NCBI GenBank assembly: GCA_963556495.2
Contig: OY747710.1
Span: 21,397,500 to 21,461,499, forward strand
Reading direction: 5' to 3'
DNA from: Valencia hispanica
Lineage: Eukaryota; Chordata; Actinopteri; Cyprinodontiformes; Valenciidae
Length of the DNA: 64,000 bases
The notes below the pieces were generated by a model. That model did no database searches. It worked only from the letters and a program-made list of their open reading frames with translations, and was not told the DNA's origin. Position 1 is the first letter of the stretch, and every line of letters begins with the position of its first letter. The translations under genes and the position numbers were made by a program. This document shows positions 28,140 through 38,146 of this stretch, piece by piece.

Positions 28140-28393
28140 TGGAGAAATACCAAAGGCTCAGAGAAGAACTAGAAAGAACCTGGCATGTGAAGGCAACTGT
28201 AGTGCCCATGTTCATAGGAGCATTCAAGGAAGTGATCCCCACACTGGAGAAGTGGCTTCAACAAACACCTGGAGGAACATCTGATATCTCAGTCCAGAAG
28301 AGTGCAGTGCTTGGAACAGCTAAGAGTACAACCCTAAAGCTCCCAGAGCTTGAGATGAAGAGCACCTACCCTGTCCAGGGAAATGTGGACTAG
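28140..28393 (+). pseudogene. C-terminal tail of a non-LTR retrotransposon protein
   Basis: The open frame at 28187-28393 reads MKATVVPMFIGAFKEVIPTL, then EKWLQQTPGGTSDISVQKSA, then VLGTAKSTTLKLPEL. The pattern KATVVPV.IGA...W.QQ.PG.TSD..VQKSA.LGTA is one I recognise as a recurrent C-terminal end of LINE polyproteins in fish (R2/NeSL-like group, assignment uncertain). Upstream reverse transcriptase is absent, consistent with 5' truncation. Confidence 0.55.
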
Positions 28394-28576
28394 ATGAGTT
28401 TTTTCATATTTAAAGAGACACTTTGTTTATGTAATTATCAAAACTGTCTACATTATTATTTAATGCATTCTTTGTAATGCTGATAACATCTTCATATTCA
28501 GTGTTCTGACATCCTGACCCTTACAACATGCTAACCTTTAACTCTTACACAGGCCACAAAAGTCTGTACATGTATT

Positions 28577-28614
28577 GAGAGAGAGGGAGAGAGAGAGAGA
28601 GAGAGAGAGAGGGA
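28577..28614. repeat. (GA)n microsatellite
   Basis: About 19 GA units with two GG interruptions. Confidence 0.95.
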
Positions 28615-29805
28615 GTGTAATGTGTTGTAAAAAATAAACAGTTGATGTGGGCTGGCTGTCACAAGCCAATGACTTACTAAAATAGATATATGTGGATTGC
28701 CTGGTTAAATGTGCAATAGTTAATTTATACAAGCATGTTTCTCTGACATTGCTTCAACTCATATAAGGTCACCATGAGTTATTCACAAGACATCTATAAC
28801 TCAAGAAACATGTGTTCAAGCTGAGGAGAGGCTTTGTTCATTTGAAATTATTTAATTAAATGTTTACTGATTCATTCTCTAAATAAAATGTGATTAATTG
28901 GAGGGAAGAGTTTGAAAAATATGCTAAATTATTTTTTTACCCATCATCATCTGACCTCAGTTGTTACCTTAACTGTTGAACTGGCATATCAGGTGGCTAC
29001 CACACACTTATAAACACAAATCAAATCTCTTTCAAGGTATGTTATTATTATTGTTGTTTTCCCCAGGTAAAGTTGTGAATTAACTGCACAGTGAAAAAAT
29101 ATTTATAGTAACAGGGAAATTTATTTAGTTAACAAAAGCAAGCAAAAATAACATTCTTGACCATAAAATCAACCTAGCAAAACATTTTAAAAGAATCTGA
29201 GCAGATGAAGAAGTGAAGATGACAGATGAAGCTGAAGATCACTGAAAGCCTTCTGGGAACTAAATCCATGCTGGAACTGCTGTCTTTCCTCCTGCATTAA
29301 ACAATAAAGAAGACAATTTAATGTAAAGTACTGTGACTTCAGTTAATATGAACAACATATAAAAAATGGATTTGAACATTGAAACTGCTCTGATAGATTA
29401 TTAATTAAGCCCTGAATAAAATACAATTCTCAATAGGAGTTAAAATGCCAAAGTGAAGACAGCACAAATGTTAAAGTGAAAGAGTTAAAGTACATTGCTG
29501 TGACTGCTGCTCTATTTATTAACAACATATTTGGACCATCTTTCAGAGTTTCTGAAACAAACCGTGTCTTTTGTATGCTTTCAGAGCAATGCTAGTTAAA
29601 CGGCAGTCAAGCTAATGACAGACATGCTACTTCCTGTTGGTAGAGACTCCACTTTAAAGTAAGAGTGGTGAGACAATGGCATTCAGGAAAATTAGCTGCA
29701 GAAAACAATAAAACTCTGTCTACAACATTTCAGTTAATTATCCAACACAAAGCCTTGTATCTCACATTTACCAACTATAAATATTATATATATATATATA
29801 ATATA
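28615..29805. other. no gene recognised
   Basis: AT-rich sequence ending in a short (AT)n next to the Tc1 end at about 29808. Confidence 0.45.
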
Positions 29806-29807
29806 TA

Positions 29808-30821
29808 CAGTGGGGGAAGTAATTACTTGACCCCTCGCTGATTTTGTAAGTTTGTCTATTGGCAAAGAAATGAAAAGTCTCAGAACAGTATCATTTTAAT
29901 GGTAGGTTCACTTTAACAGTGACAGATAGCAAATCAAAAGGAAAATTTAAAAAATAACTTTAAATAAAAGATAGAAACAGATTTCCATTTAATTGAGTGA
30001 AATAACTATTTTAACCCGTTCCCAACCATTAAGAGTTCTGGCTCCCACAGAGTGGTTCGAGACACGGTCCCCCTGCTTAAGACAGCACATGTGCAGGCCC
30101 GTCTGAAGTTTGCCATTGAACACCTGAATGATTCAGAGAGTGACTGGGAGAAAGTGCTGCGGTCAGTTGAGACCAAAATTGAGCTCTTTGGTATGAACTC
30201 AACTTGTCGTGTTTGGAGGAAGGAAAATGCTGCCTATGAACCCCAAAACACCGTCCCCACCCCTACCAGAGGTGTTTTTCTGCTAAGAGCACAGGACAAC
30301 TTCACCGCATCAACGGGAAAATGGACGGAGCCATGTATCATAAAATCCTAAGCAACAACCTCCTTCCTTCTGCCAAGAAACTGAAAATGGGTCGTGGATG
30401 GGTGTTCCAGCACGACCATGATCCAAAATATACAGCAAAGGCAACAAATTAGTGGCTTAAGAAGAAGCCCATTAAGGTCATGGAGTAGCCTAGTCAGTCT
30501 CCAGACCTAAATCCAATAGAAAAGCTATGGAGGGAGCTGAAGCTCAAAGTTGAGACATAGTGATTTAGAAATGATCTGCAAAGAGGAGTGGACCAAAATT
30601 CCTCCTAAAATGTGTGCAAACTTGGTCATCAATTATAAGAGACATTTGACCTCTGTGCTTGCAAACAAGGGTTTTGCCACTAAGTATTAAGTCTTTTTTT
30701 GTTAGAGGGTTCAAATACTTATTTCACGCAATGAAATGCAAATCAGTTTCTATCTTTTATTTAAAGTTATTTCTTCAATTTTCATTTCAATGCGCTATCT
30801 GTCACTGTTAAAATGAACCTA
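29808..30821 (+). mobile_element. Tc1-like element (family Tc1-B), internally deleted, right end lost
   Basis: The left terminal repeat starts cagtgggggaagtaattact; its inner part (cagtatcattttaatggtag, then taacagtgacagatagc) is mirrored near the right end (gctatctgtcactgttaaaa). The outer ~130 bp of the right repeat is missing. The transposase remnant from 30052 reads LLKTAHVQARLKFAIEHLND, then SDWEKVLRSVETKIELFGMN, then [12 protein letters not shown], skips the expected HGGGS block by deletion, resumes at [20 protein letters not shown] and ends near [19 protein letters not shown]. Stops and deletions make it inactive. Confidence 0.85.
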
Positions 30822-32201
30822 CTGTAAACAAAGAATGCTTTCAGAAATATAAATAATTATTATTTTTTATCAATTTACAAACTGCAAATAAAAAAGGGAG
30901 CAAACAAAAGAAAAATCCAAATCCAAATTATCATTTGGTGTTCCTACCTGTTGCCTTCAAACCACCATCAATTCGTACAGGTACACTTGCACAAAGCCAG
31001 GGATTTCCTAGGATAATTATCAGAAGTATGATTTACCAATTATACCAAACAGGTGCTAACGATCATCAATGTCACACGTAGGTTGAAACACAGTTATTAA
31101 CTGAAACAGAAACAGCTGTGTAGGAGGCTTAAAACTGGGTGAGGAACAGTCAAACTCTGCTACCAAGGTAAGGTTGTGGAAGATAGTTTCATGTCATGGC
31201 AAGATTTAGCACAGCAACAAGACACAAGGTACTTATACTTCATCAGCAAGGTCTCTGCCAGACAAAGATTTCAAAGCAGACTGGGATTTCAAGATGTGCT
31301 TTTCAAGCTCTTTTGAAGAAGCAAAAAGAAACAGGCAGCATTGAGGATCGTAGACGCAGTGGTTGGCGAAGGAAACTTAGTGCAGCAGATGAAAGACACA
31401 TCAAGCTTATTACCTTTCGAAATCGCAAGATGTCCAGCAGTGCCATTAGCATAGAACTGGCAGAAACCAGAGGGACCCAGATACACCCATCTACTGTCTG
31501 GAGAAGTCTGGTTATAAGCGGTCTTAATGGAAGAGTTGCAGCTAAAAGAGCCATACCTCCAACATGGAAACAAGGCCAAGCGAATTAAGTATGCACGAAA
31601 ACATAGGAACTGTGGTGCAGAACAAAAACAGCAGGTGTACTGGACTGATGAGTCAAAATTTGAAATATTTGGCTAGCAAAAGGCAGTTTTTTCGTCGAAG
31701 GGCTGGAGCGTGGTACAATAATGAGTGTCTGTAGGCAACAGTGAAGCATGGTGGAGGTTCCTTGAATTAATGGGGCTGCATTTGGAGGTATGGTGAGAAT
31801 TAATGGTGTTCTCAATCCTGACAAATACAGGCAGATACCTATCCAACCCGCAACAGCAGGACAATTACCCCAAACATACAGCCAAAGTTATTAATAACTA
31901 TTGTCAGCTTAAAGAACAAAAAGTCCTGGAAGTGATGGTATGGCCCCCATAGAGCCCTGATCTCTATCAGCCGAGTTCCTTCCAAAACTGTGTGCTAGTG
32001 TACCTAGAAGAATTTATGCTGTTTGGAAGGCCAAGGGTGGTCACATCAAATATTGATTTGAGATTTAGAATTATCTTTTATTATCTTTTGTTTATTCACT
32101 GCATTTTGTTCAGTGATAAAAATAAATTAACACTTTCCTTTTTTAAAGCATGCTTTTACACCGTTTTTTCACACCTGCCTAAAACTTTTGCACAGTACTG
32201 T
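30822..32201 (+). mobile_element. Tc1-like element (family Tc1-C), left end lost
   Basis: The right end reads tcacacctgcctaaaacttt then tgcacagtactgt. The expected matching left end is missing and the element starts abruptly inside its left repeat where the Tc1-B copy stops. The body order is intact (leader, transposase at 31196, right repeat) but contains frameshifts and deletions. Confidence 0.8.
31196..31588 (+). pseudogene. Tc1-C transposase, N-terminal half
   Basis: A 130-residue frame starts MARFSTATRHKVLILHQQGL, with a paired-like helix-turn-helix (ISKQTGISRCAFQALLKK) and a second DNA-binding part (DRRRSGWRRKLSAADERHI). A frameshift at about 31580 ends it. The catalytic half continues in other frames: YWTDESKFEIFG at about 31640, NYPKHTAKVINNY at about 31870 and a decayed PQSPD-type motif at about 31950. 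Usual Tc1 transposases are about 340 residues. It is not functional. Confidence 0.85.
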
Positions 32202-32244
32202 GTATATATGTATGTATGTGTATATATATATATATATATATATA
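32202..32244. repeat. (TATG)n/(TA)n microsatellite
   Basis: Short compound repeat between the Tc1-C end and the inverted modular repeat. Confidence 0.9.
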
Positions 32245-32775
32245 GGTAGGGATAAGATGACAGAGCACCTTCCCAAGCTCCTGACCATTTAACAACATTT
32301 CGCCTAAAAACTTCTCAAAATGCCTTTCATAGCAGAAAGGCATTTTGAGAAGTAATTTAAACTTACTTTTTTCACCCACCTCCACCGTAGCTGATAGTGC
32401 CACCTTTTTCTGGACAGGAAGGTATTACAGAAACACACACTTAAAATTATCAGACGACAGAAATAACTTTTTTTAAGCCCAGGCCTTCAGTGAGAAAGAG
32501 AGAAAAGAATGACTTACAAAAGTCAGACAACAGAATATTTTTCCCACCCGTTCTTCAGTTTAAATGAGAAAAAAAAGATTTAGAAAAATGAGACACCAGA
32601 ATTTTTTTAATTATCTGACTTTCAGGGATTCAACAACGGAAAAATATTTTCAAATATTTCAATGTAGAATATGTTTTTTCACTTGCACATGACTTTTGAA
32701 GTTGAGAGAAAAAGAAAAGTTGGTGAGACTTAGAAAATGGGTCTTTAAAAAATCACCTTTGCCTTTCTGGGTTTC
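32243..32775 (-). repeat. unclassified modular repeat, copy 2 (minus orientation)
   Basis: Read on the minus strand this copy starts cccagaaaggcaaagg, has ttctaagtctcacca, then cttcaaaagtcatgtgcaag, then aatccctgaaagtcag, and ends cttgggaaggtgctctgtca followed by tcttatccctaccta. The same strings occur in the same order at 25408-26236. It has fewer modules and lacks about 140 bp near its end. It contains a perfect hairpin (32310-32353) not present in copy 1. Confidence 0.7.
32310..32353. repeat. perfect 19-bp inverted repeat with 6-nt loop
   Basis: The arm acttctcaaaatgcctttc is followed by atagca and then its exact reverse complement gaaaggcattttgagaagt. Transcription of either strand would give a 19-bp hairpin. 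Confidence 0.97.
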
Positions 32776-33359
32776 TGTAGTTATCTGTAATGCATCTACA
32801 AATATTTTACTGATCTTATGCTTCCTGCACCAAATGCGTCAAAGACCATATTTAAATATTATGCAGCCATCTAGTGCCAATTACAGATACTACAATAATC
32901 ATCTCCTAAATCCACTTAGATTAGGCTGAGTGATGAGTTGATCACATGTGAAGAGAAATAAATGGGAATTTACCAAAGTTCAAAAACTTGGGTGAAATTT
33001 TGGCACTGCTTCAGAATCATTCCCACTTCCAACACTAGCCACATCCAGCCTCCTACTTATTAAAATACTAACACAGTCAGAGAAACATATTGATAGAATA
33101 AAAAGAAGGGGATGGGGAGAGAGGTCTGAATAAAAAAATGTAAAGACAGACATAAAAAGAAATTCTGCTACATGTATTTTTTTATGTTGTTATTCTTCTT
33201 TCGATAAGTTTGTTGTTCAAATTTTTTGATACTTGGTAATATTTTCCAGTTGGACCAGAGCTGTCATGACAAGGTCCAACGCAGTAGAGAAAAAGAAGTT
33301 TCTGTTCAGTCTGACTGGTTAAAAGGGTATCTAGTAAAACATGACATCATATAGATGGT
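32776..33359. other. no gene recognised
   Basis: AT-rich sequence between the modular repeat and the grin2d 3' region; nothing identifiable. Confidence 0.45.
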
Positions 33360-34213
33360 CCTGGGGTAGAGCTAGATGGGTCTGATGGTGTCATGAGGCC
33401 AAAAGGCAAATAAGTAGCACTGTGCTCACTGTCCATTGAAATGTGAGCAGGCAGATGGTAAACAAGAGAGGTGACTGCATTGCTTTTCTTAAAAAAGGGA
33501 AGAAGAGGGAATAGTCTCTCAGACACCGAGAAGCAGTCCACCAGTCCAGGTCAAAAGCCATCAGCCAATGAGGACAGGAAGCCAGATGATGACCAAACAC
33601 TGGCATCTTTTGAGAGAGGCTGGGTCTCTCCTCGTCCCACTCAAAGCCAGAGGGAGGGAGACGTTTTGAGCATACTGTGTGTGTGTGTGTTCGTGTGTGT
33701 GCGTGCTCGTGCGTGTGTGCGTGTTTGTGTGTGTGTGTGCATGCATGTGTGAGTGCAAACATGACATCATTACTCACAAATTGGAGACTACTGTTATCCC
33801 CAGTTGTGATTTGGGGAGGGGAGAAGGACCGAAGATGACATCACAAAGCTCAATTCTGAGCATAATAGAAGCTCTGGGGTCGAAGTCCCCGGTGATGCAG
33901 CCTCACCTTCACTCTCTTCATCATAGGAACCATCAAGACGGACGTAGCTCACCCTGGTGTGGCACCTCACTGTCGCCCTCATAAGTACACGTACAATGGA
34001 GCGGGTGGCAGTAGTGTCGCTCTCACCGAGAGTATTGTTAGCAATAGAGCCTCTGTCCATGTTTGTTCCTGTAGTGATGCTTGCTAACCGATTACCTAAG
34101 GTCACCAAGGCAGCCATATCTCTGGTGTTGTCCCTGGCTCCAGCTGCCATGGCACCTTGGTTTTCAGCAGCACTGGTGCTCGCTCCCACGTCTCCCTCTC
34201 TCGTCTCCCCCTG
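33360..34213 (-). other. grin2d: probable grin2d 3' UTR and downstream flank
   Basis: Sequence after the stop codon carries no further coding signal on the minus strand. It includes a GT/CA-rich tract at about 33678-33755. No clear minus-strand AATAAA signal was found close by, so the cleavage site and true UTR length are not defined. Confidence 0.35.
33678..33755. repeat. GT-rich imperfect microsatellite
   Basis: TG units interrupted by cgtgc and ctcg, probably inside the grin2d 3' UTR (CA-rich in the transcript). Confidence 0.85.
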
Positions 34214-37200
34214 TCATACCTCGCTCTCCAGGCTGGAAAAGTGGGCTGACCCTCGGCGTGAGCACAGGCTCTTGGCTTTGAGTGGTAGGTGAGGAGAGTA
34301 GAACCTCCGTGGCTGAGGCACAGAGCGCAGTCTCTGATACTGGAGTTTGGCACTGGCTGAAGCCTGAGCCGGACCTGCCATCCCTACCCCTGCTGGTGGT
34401 GAGACAGAGGCTGAGGAGGGTGGCGGTGCGATGGGCATGGGGAGGGATGTGGGTGACAGGGATGGCTGCTGTGGTGGTGAAGGTGAGGGCTGCGGCTGAT
34501 GGTCTGTAGGCTGCGTGTTGAGGCTGAGGTTAGATTGGCTGCCTGATTTGGCTTGACTGGAATCTGGTTTGAGAGGCAAAGGTTTGGGACGAGAGCCCCC
34601 GCTGAAGCTGTGGCAGTGGGGAAGAAGCTCTTCTTGGCTATGGGAAAGTGCTGATGCTCTCCTCTTGGAGTTAGAAGTTTGGGACCGACCATGGGGATGT
34701 GGATAAGGATGGGGCTGGGGGTAAAGGCTACAGGAACACAGAGTTGCCTGTCCTCCCTCATCCAGTCTTTCCCTGCTTCGTCCTTTTCTCTTTCCACCTC
34801 CACTCTTCCACTTTTTTTCCCCCTTCACAGGAATTTTGTCCATTGACCAGTACCGTCTAGGTGGAGGGAAGGCTGTCGGGGGTGGTGGCCACTGTGAGCC
34901 CAGACCTCCACTTCCTCCACCAGATGCCAAACCTATACCTGGACCAGATCCCCAGAAATCAGCACCAATCCAGCCCTCTGCCCGAGTTCCCAGTAAGGAA
35001 TCATCTCGACTGTTGATGCTTCCCCCTTTCTCTCTGGAGGGATAGGTACCAAAGAACCACCCTCCTCCGCCTATGCCTCCGATCCCAGTGCCCGTGCCTC
35101 CTGCACTTTCTTCCCAGTATCTTTCAAAACGACCAAATTCTCCTGAAGAACCCTCATCTGAGTAGCTGTCCTCCACCCTCCCCCTCTCAGACTCCGAGAC
35201 AGCCCCCCGACCGACCCTCCTTTGCCTGTCCTCTCCCCGCTCCCTCGCTCTGTCCCTCTCTTCCTCTTCCACATCATCATCACCATCATCATCATCTTCA
35301 TCTGAGTCCCATTCATGGAAAGACAGCCCTTCTCTTGTCTGTGCTTTCTCTTTTTCATAATGCATTAACAAAGGACGCCTCTCTCCAACTCTACCACTAT
35401 CTTCTCTGTCAATCCCTCCACTTTTTCGCCGCTTAGATGATGGAAGAAGTGGGTGGAGGGATACTGGAGTGGCATTGGAGTTATCTCCTCTTCCATTCAT
35501 CCAAAATTTAACAGAAGCAGGGAACTTATTAGAGTTGGAGTAGCGCTTATTAGGGGTTCGACGTCTGGAATGAGAGTGTGAGGATTTGGGATGCCTTTCC
35601 CTGCTTCGTCCACTGTCCTCTTCATCCCTGTCATTGCCATCTTCCCCTCTGCCTCTTTCTCGGTCTCCTTCCCATGAATCTCTCCTTTTCTCTCCAAATG
35701 TGCTCCCGTATTGGGCAGAAAAAGAAGAGTAGTCTTGTATTCCTTCATCTCTCTCTCTCTCAGCTTCTCCTTCCCTCTCTTGTTCTACATCTCCTTCTTC
35801 AGGCTCAGATCGCTTTCCCCCAGTAGATTTTTTCCTTTTCTTTGTTTTTAATGCCTTCTTTTTCTTCTTTTTCACCTTCCTTCTCTTTCTTTCTCTCTCT
35901 CGCTCTCTTTCTCTCTCTTCTCTCTTTTTTCTCTTTTTGTTCTTTTTCTTTTTCTTCTTCTCTTTCTCTTTTTCTTTCCTCCTCTTCTTTTCCCTTTTCA
36001 GCCTTTCAGCTTCTCCACCTGTTCCACTCCTCTCCCTTTCACTCCAGCTTGCCCACCACTCTTGGAGCTGAGACAGTTGGCTTCCCCCTCTTTCCCTTTC
36101 CCGTTCTCTTTCTCTGTCACCCCAAGATGTGCGTGGTTTCCTTGGAGGAATAGGTGGTGGCAAGCGGCCATGGCTGAGGGAACGTGGTCGAATAATTGAG
36201 CGCTCCCTCTCTCTTCCCCTCCCAAGCAGAAGGCTTGACTCTTCTGTCAGATCTTCATCATCATCGTCGTCCTCTCCATCTATTCCTCCAGTTCTGTCTC
36301 GTGTGCTCCTGGAGGAGCTGTAAGAGTAGGTGGGGGAGGTGGAGCGGGAAGATGAGGCAGATGAAGACGTTGATGTTGACGAGGTGGTTGATGTAGAGGA
36401 CGATGATGTATAGTGCAAAGATGCAGAAGGAGAAGGAGGGGTATAGGAGGGACTGAGTGGAACTGGTATAGGAAGTGAGAGTGGAGGGGAAAGTGGGCGG
36501 GTCCTCCTTCCTCCCCCTTCCCTCATTCCATCTCTTGCTCCTCCTCTTCGCCCCAGAGGCAAAATGTTCTCATAAAGTGGCCCTCCGGGCTCTTTGGGCT
36601 TCTTGGGCCTCCGCTTTCTCCAGAAGGATGAAGGGAGAGGAGGAGAGGGATGTGGCAGTGGAGGTGTAGGAGGTAGAGGGGCCTGACTCTTAGGAGGCAG
36701 CCTAGGGGTGCCCAGAGGTTTAACAGGCCCTTTCCCCTGACCTCCAGCGCCACTTCCCACCACCCTCTTCCCCACCCCGTGATCCATGCTCTTCTCTGAA
36801 TAGAAGGCCACACTCGCTGGAGGGGGTTGGGGGTGGCCCCTTGGCATAGTCTTGGGGGTCTGGGACCCTGCTTGTTGATCCACGCAGGACCCCAGTCCCT
36901 CAGGGTCAATGGGACCATAATATCTCTTATAGCCATCGAGTCCCCCACCTCCTCCAGCAGCTGTAGCCCAGTTTTGTGGAACTTTCTGAGCAAACGGCCC
37001 CATGTCAGTGATGCCCCCTCTTACAGCCATGGGGTTGGTGGCTGTAGCAGTTTTAGGCAACCTCCACCGATCCACTACTGCCAACCTTCGATCTGGTCTG
37101 GGCAGAAAAGTGGAGCAAGGGAGGGGGGCACCAGCAATGGGGGGGTTAGAAGAACCCAGTGCTGACCCAGAATGCACCACAGTGGGAGGAGAGCCTGGTA

Positions 37201-37405
37201 GAGGTGTTTTGTAAACAGGTGGCGGTTGCTGCTGTTGTGGTTGTTGCTGCTGTTGCGCCATTACAATTGCTGTGTTGGTCACAGTAGTTGAAACTACATG
37301 TGGCTGTGATGGAACAGTAACCATTGCTGTGTGGTGGTGTGATGGCAAAGATTTAGAGCCACCGGGTGCCGTTTCATCCTCAAAGCTGCAGCAGCTGTAC
37401 ATGCC
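34214..37405 (-). CDS. grin2d: grin2d terminal exon: long C-terminal cytoplasmic domain of GluN2D
   Basis: After a tctcttag acceptor the exon opens with GMYSCCS, the start of the GluN2C/2D tail, and runs 1,063 residues to a TGA. Three spaced motifs fit GluN2D: RYYGPIDPEGLG (about residue 160), PPRRYWSMDKI (about 848) and RGSAHFSSLESEV at the end, where ESEV is the class I PDZ ligand that binds PSD-95-type scaffolds. Between them lie a Gln run (about 50-60), Pro-rich stretches with PPPIPPRKPR (possible SH3 ligand), a Ser/Thr-rich block (about 335-370), an acidic run, an Arg-Glu repeat (about 431-442), a strongly basic Lys/Arg/Glu block (about 467-525) and a second acidic run. Mammalian GluN2D tails are less than half this length. 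The reading frame is intact. Paralogue a or b cannot be assigned from sequence alone. Confidence 0.95.
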   Translation of the reverse strand, partial: GMYSCCSFEDETAPGGSKSLPSHHHTAMVTVPSQPHVVSTTVTNTAIVMAQQQQQPQQQQPPPVYKTPLPGSPPTVVHSGSALGSSNPPIAGAPLPCSTFLPRPDRRLAVVDRWRLPKTATATNPMAVRGGITDMGPFAQKVPQNWATAAGGGGGLDGYKRYYGPIDPEGLGSCVDQQAGSQTPKTMPRGHPQPPPASVAFYSEKSMDHGVGKRVVGSGAGGQGKGPVKPLGTPRLPPKSQAPLPPTPPLPHPSPPLPSSFWRKRRPKKPKEPGGPLYENILPLGRRGGARDGMREGGGRRTRPLSPPLSLPIPVPLSPSYTPPSPSASLHYTSSSSTSTTSSTSTSSSASSSRSTSPTYSYSSSRSTRDRTGGIDGEDDDDDEDLTEESSLLLGRGRERERSIIRPRSLSHGRLPPPIPPRKPRTSWGDRERERERERGGSQLSQLQEWWASWSERERSGTGGEAERLKREKKRRKEKEKEKKKKKKNKKRKKREERERERERERKRRKVKKKKKKALKTKKRKKSTGGKRSEPEEGDVEQEREGEAERERDEGIQDYSSFSAQYGSTFGEKRRDSWEGDRERGRGEDGNDRDEEDSGRSRERHPKSSHSHSRRRTPNKRYSNSNKFPASVKFWMNGRGDNSNATPVSLHPLLPSSKRRKSGGIDREDSGRVGERRPLLMHYEKEKAQTREGLSFHEWDSDEDDDDGDDDVEEEERDRARERGEDRQRRVGRGAVSESERGRVEDSYSDEGSSGEFGRFERYWEESAGGTGTGIGGIGGGGWFFGTYPSREKGGSINSRDDSLLGTRAEGWIGADFWGSGPGIGLASGGGSGGLGSQWPPPPTAFPPPRRYWSMDKIPVKGEKKWKSGGGKRKGRSRERLDEGGQATLCSCSLYPQPHPYPHPHGRSQTSNSKRRASALSHSQEELLPHCHSFSGGSRPKPLPLKPDSSQAKSGSQSNLSLNTQPTDHQPQPSPSPPQQPSLSPTSLPMPIAPPPSSASVSPPAGVGMAGPAQASASAKLQYQRLRSVPQPRRFYSPHLPLKAKSLCSRRGSAHFSSLESEV

Positions 37406-38146
37406 CTAAGAGACAGAAAAACAATGACGGATTTACTTTTAAGATGACACAGATCAACAAACTCTGTTGCCTAAGAAATGACAAAGGGTTGTATTCTATA
37501 TACAGAGCTAAAGTAATGGAGCAGTAGGAGTTGAACTGGTAAAAATAGAAATCAAGTAAACAAAGAATCCGATACAACTTCTTGTTTGAAATAGATAAGT
37601 CTGTTCTTTACATTTTTACCAGTTAGTTTTTTTAACAGATGAGAATTCAGAAGTATCACAACAGTTTGTTTGTACCTACAGTGCCTTCTAATGTATTACA
37701 TGATTTCCTTGAACTTTACCACATTTTGTCATGAATCAACTATAAACATTATGGATTTTATTTGGATTTTAAGTGATAAACCAACACAAAGTGGTGTATA
37801 ACTGCAAATTTAAAAGAAAGGGATAAAATATTTTCAAAATGTAATGCAAAATGAAAATCAGAAAATGTGAAATGAGTTTATATTCAGCCTCCTTTTACTC
37901 TGACCCTTAAAAAAAGGACAAAGGTCATAAATATACTTGTGGAGAAGTTTAAAGTAGGTTAAGTTTATATAACAATGTCCCAAGCTTTGAACATCTCGCA
38001 GAGCATTGTTCAATCTGAAACGTTATCTGAAAATGGAAAGATTGTGGCACTACTGGAAGCCTATCAACACATGAGTGTTAAGAGAGTGTTAATTTAAGAA
38101 ATGGCCAAGGACACATGGTAATTATTCTTTTTTTCTTTTTCTTTTT

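Noticed and set aside
34282..37214. Many open frames in other frames across the grin2d tail exon
   Set aside because: Shadows of a compositionally biased coding exon; splice phase and GluN2D motifs support only the one minus-strand frame.
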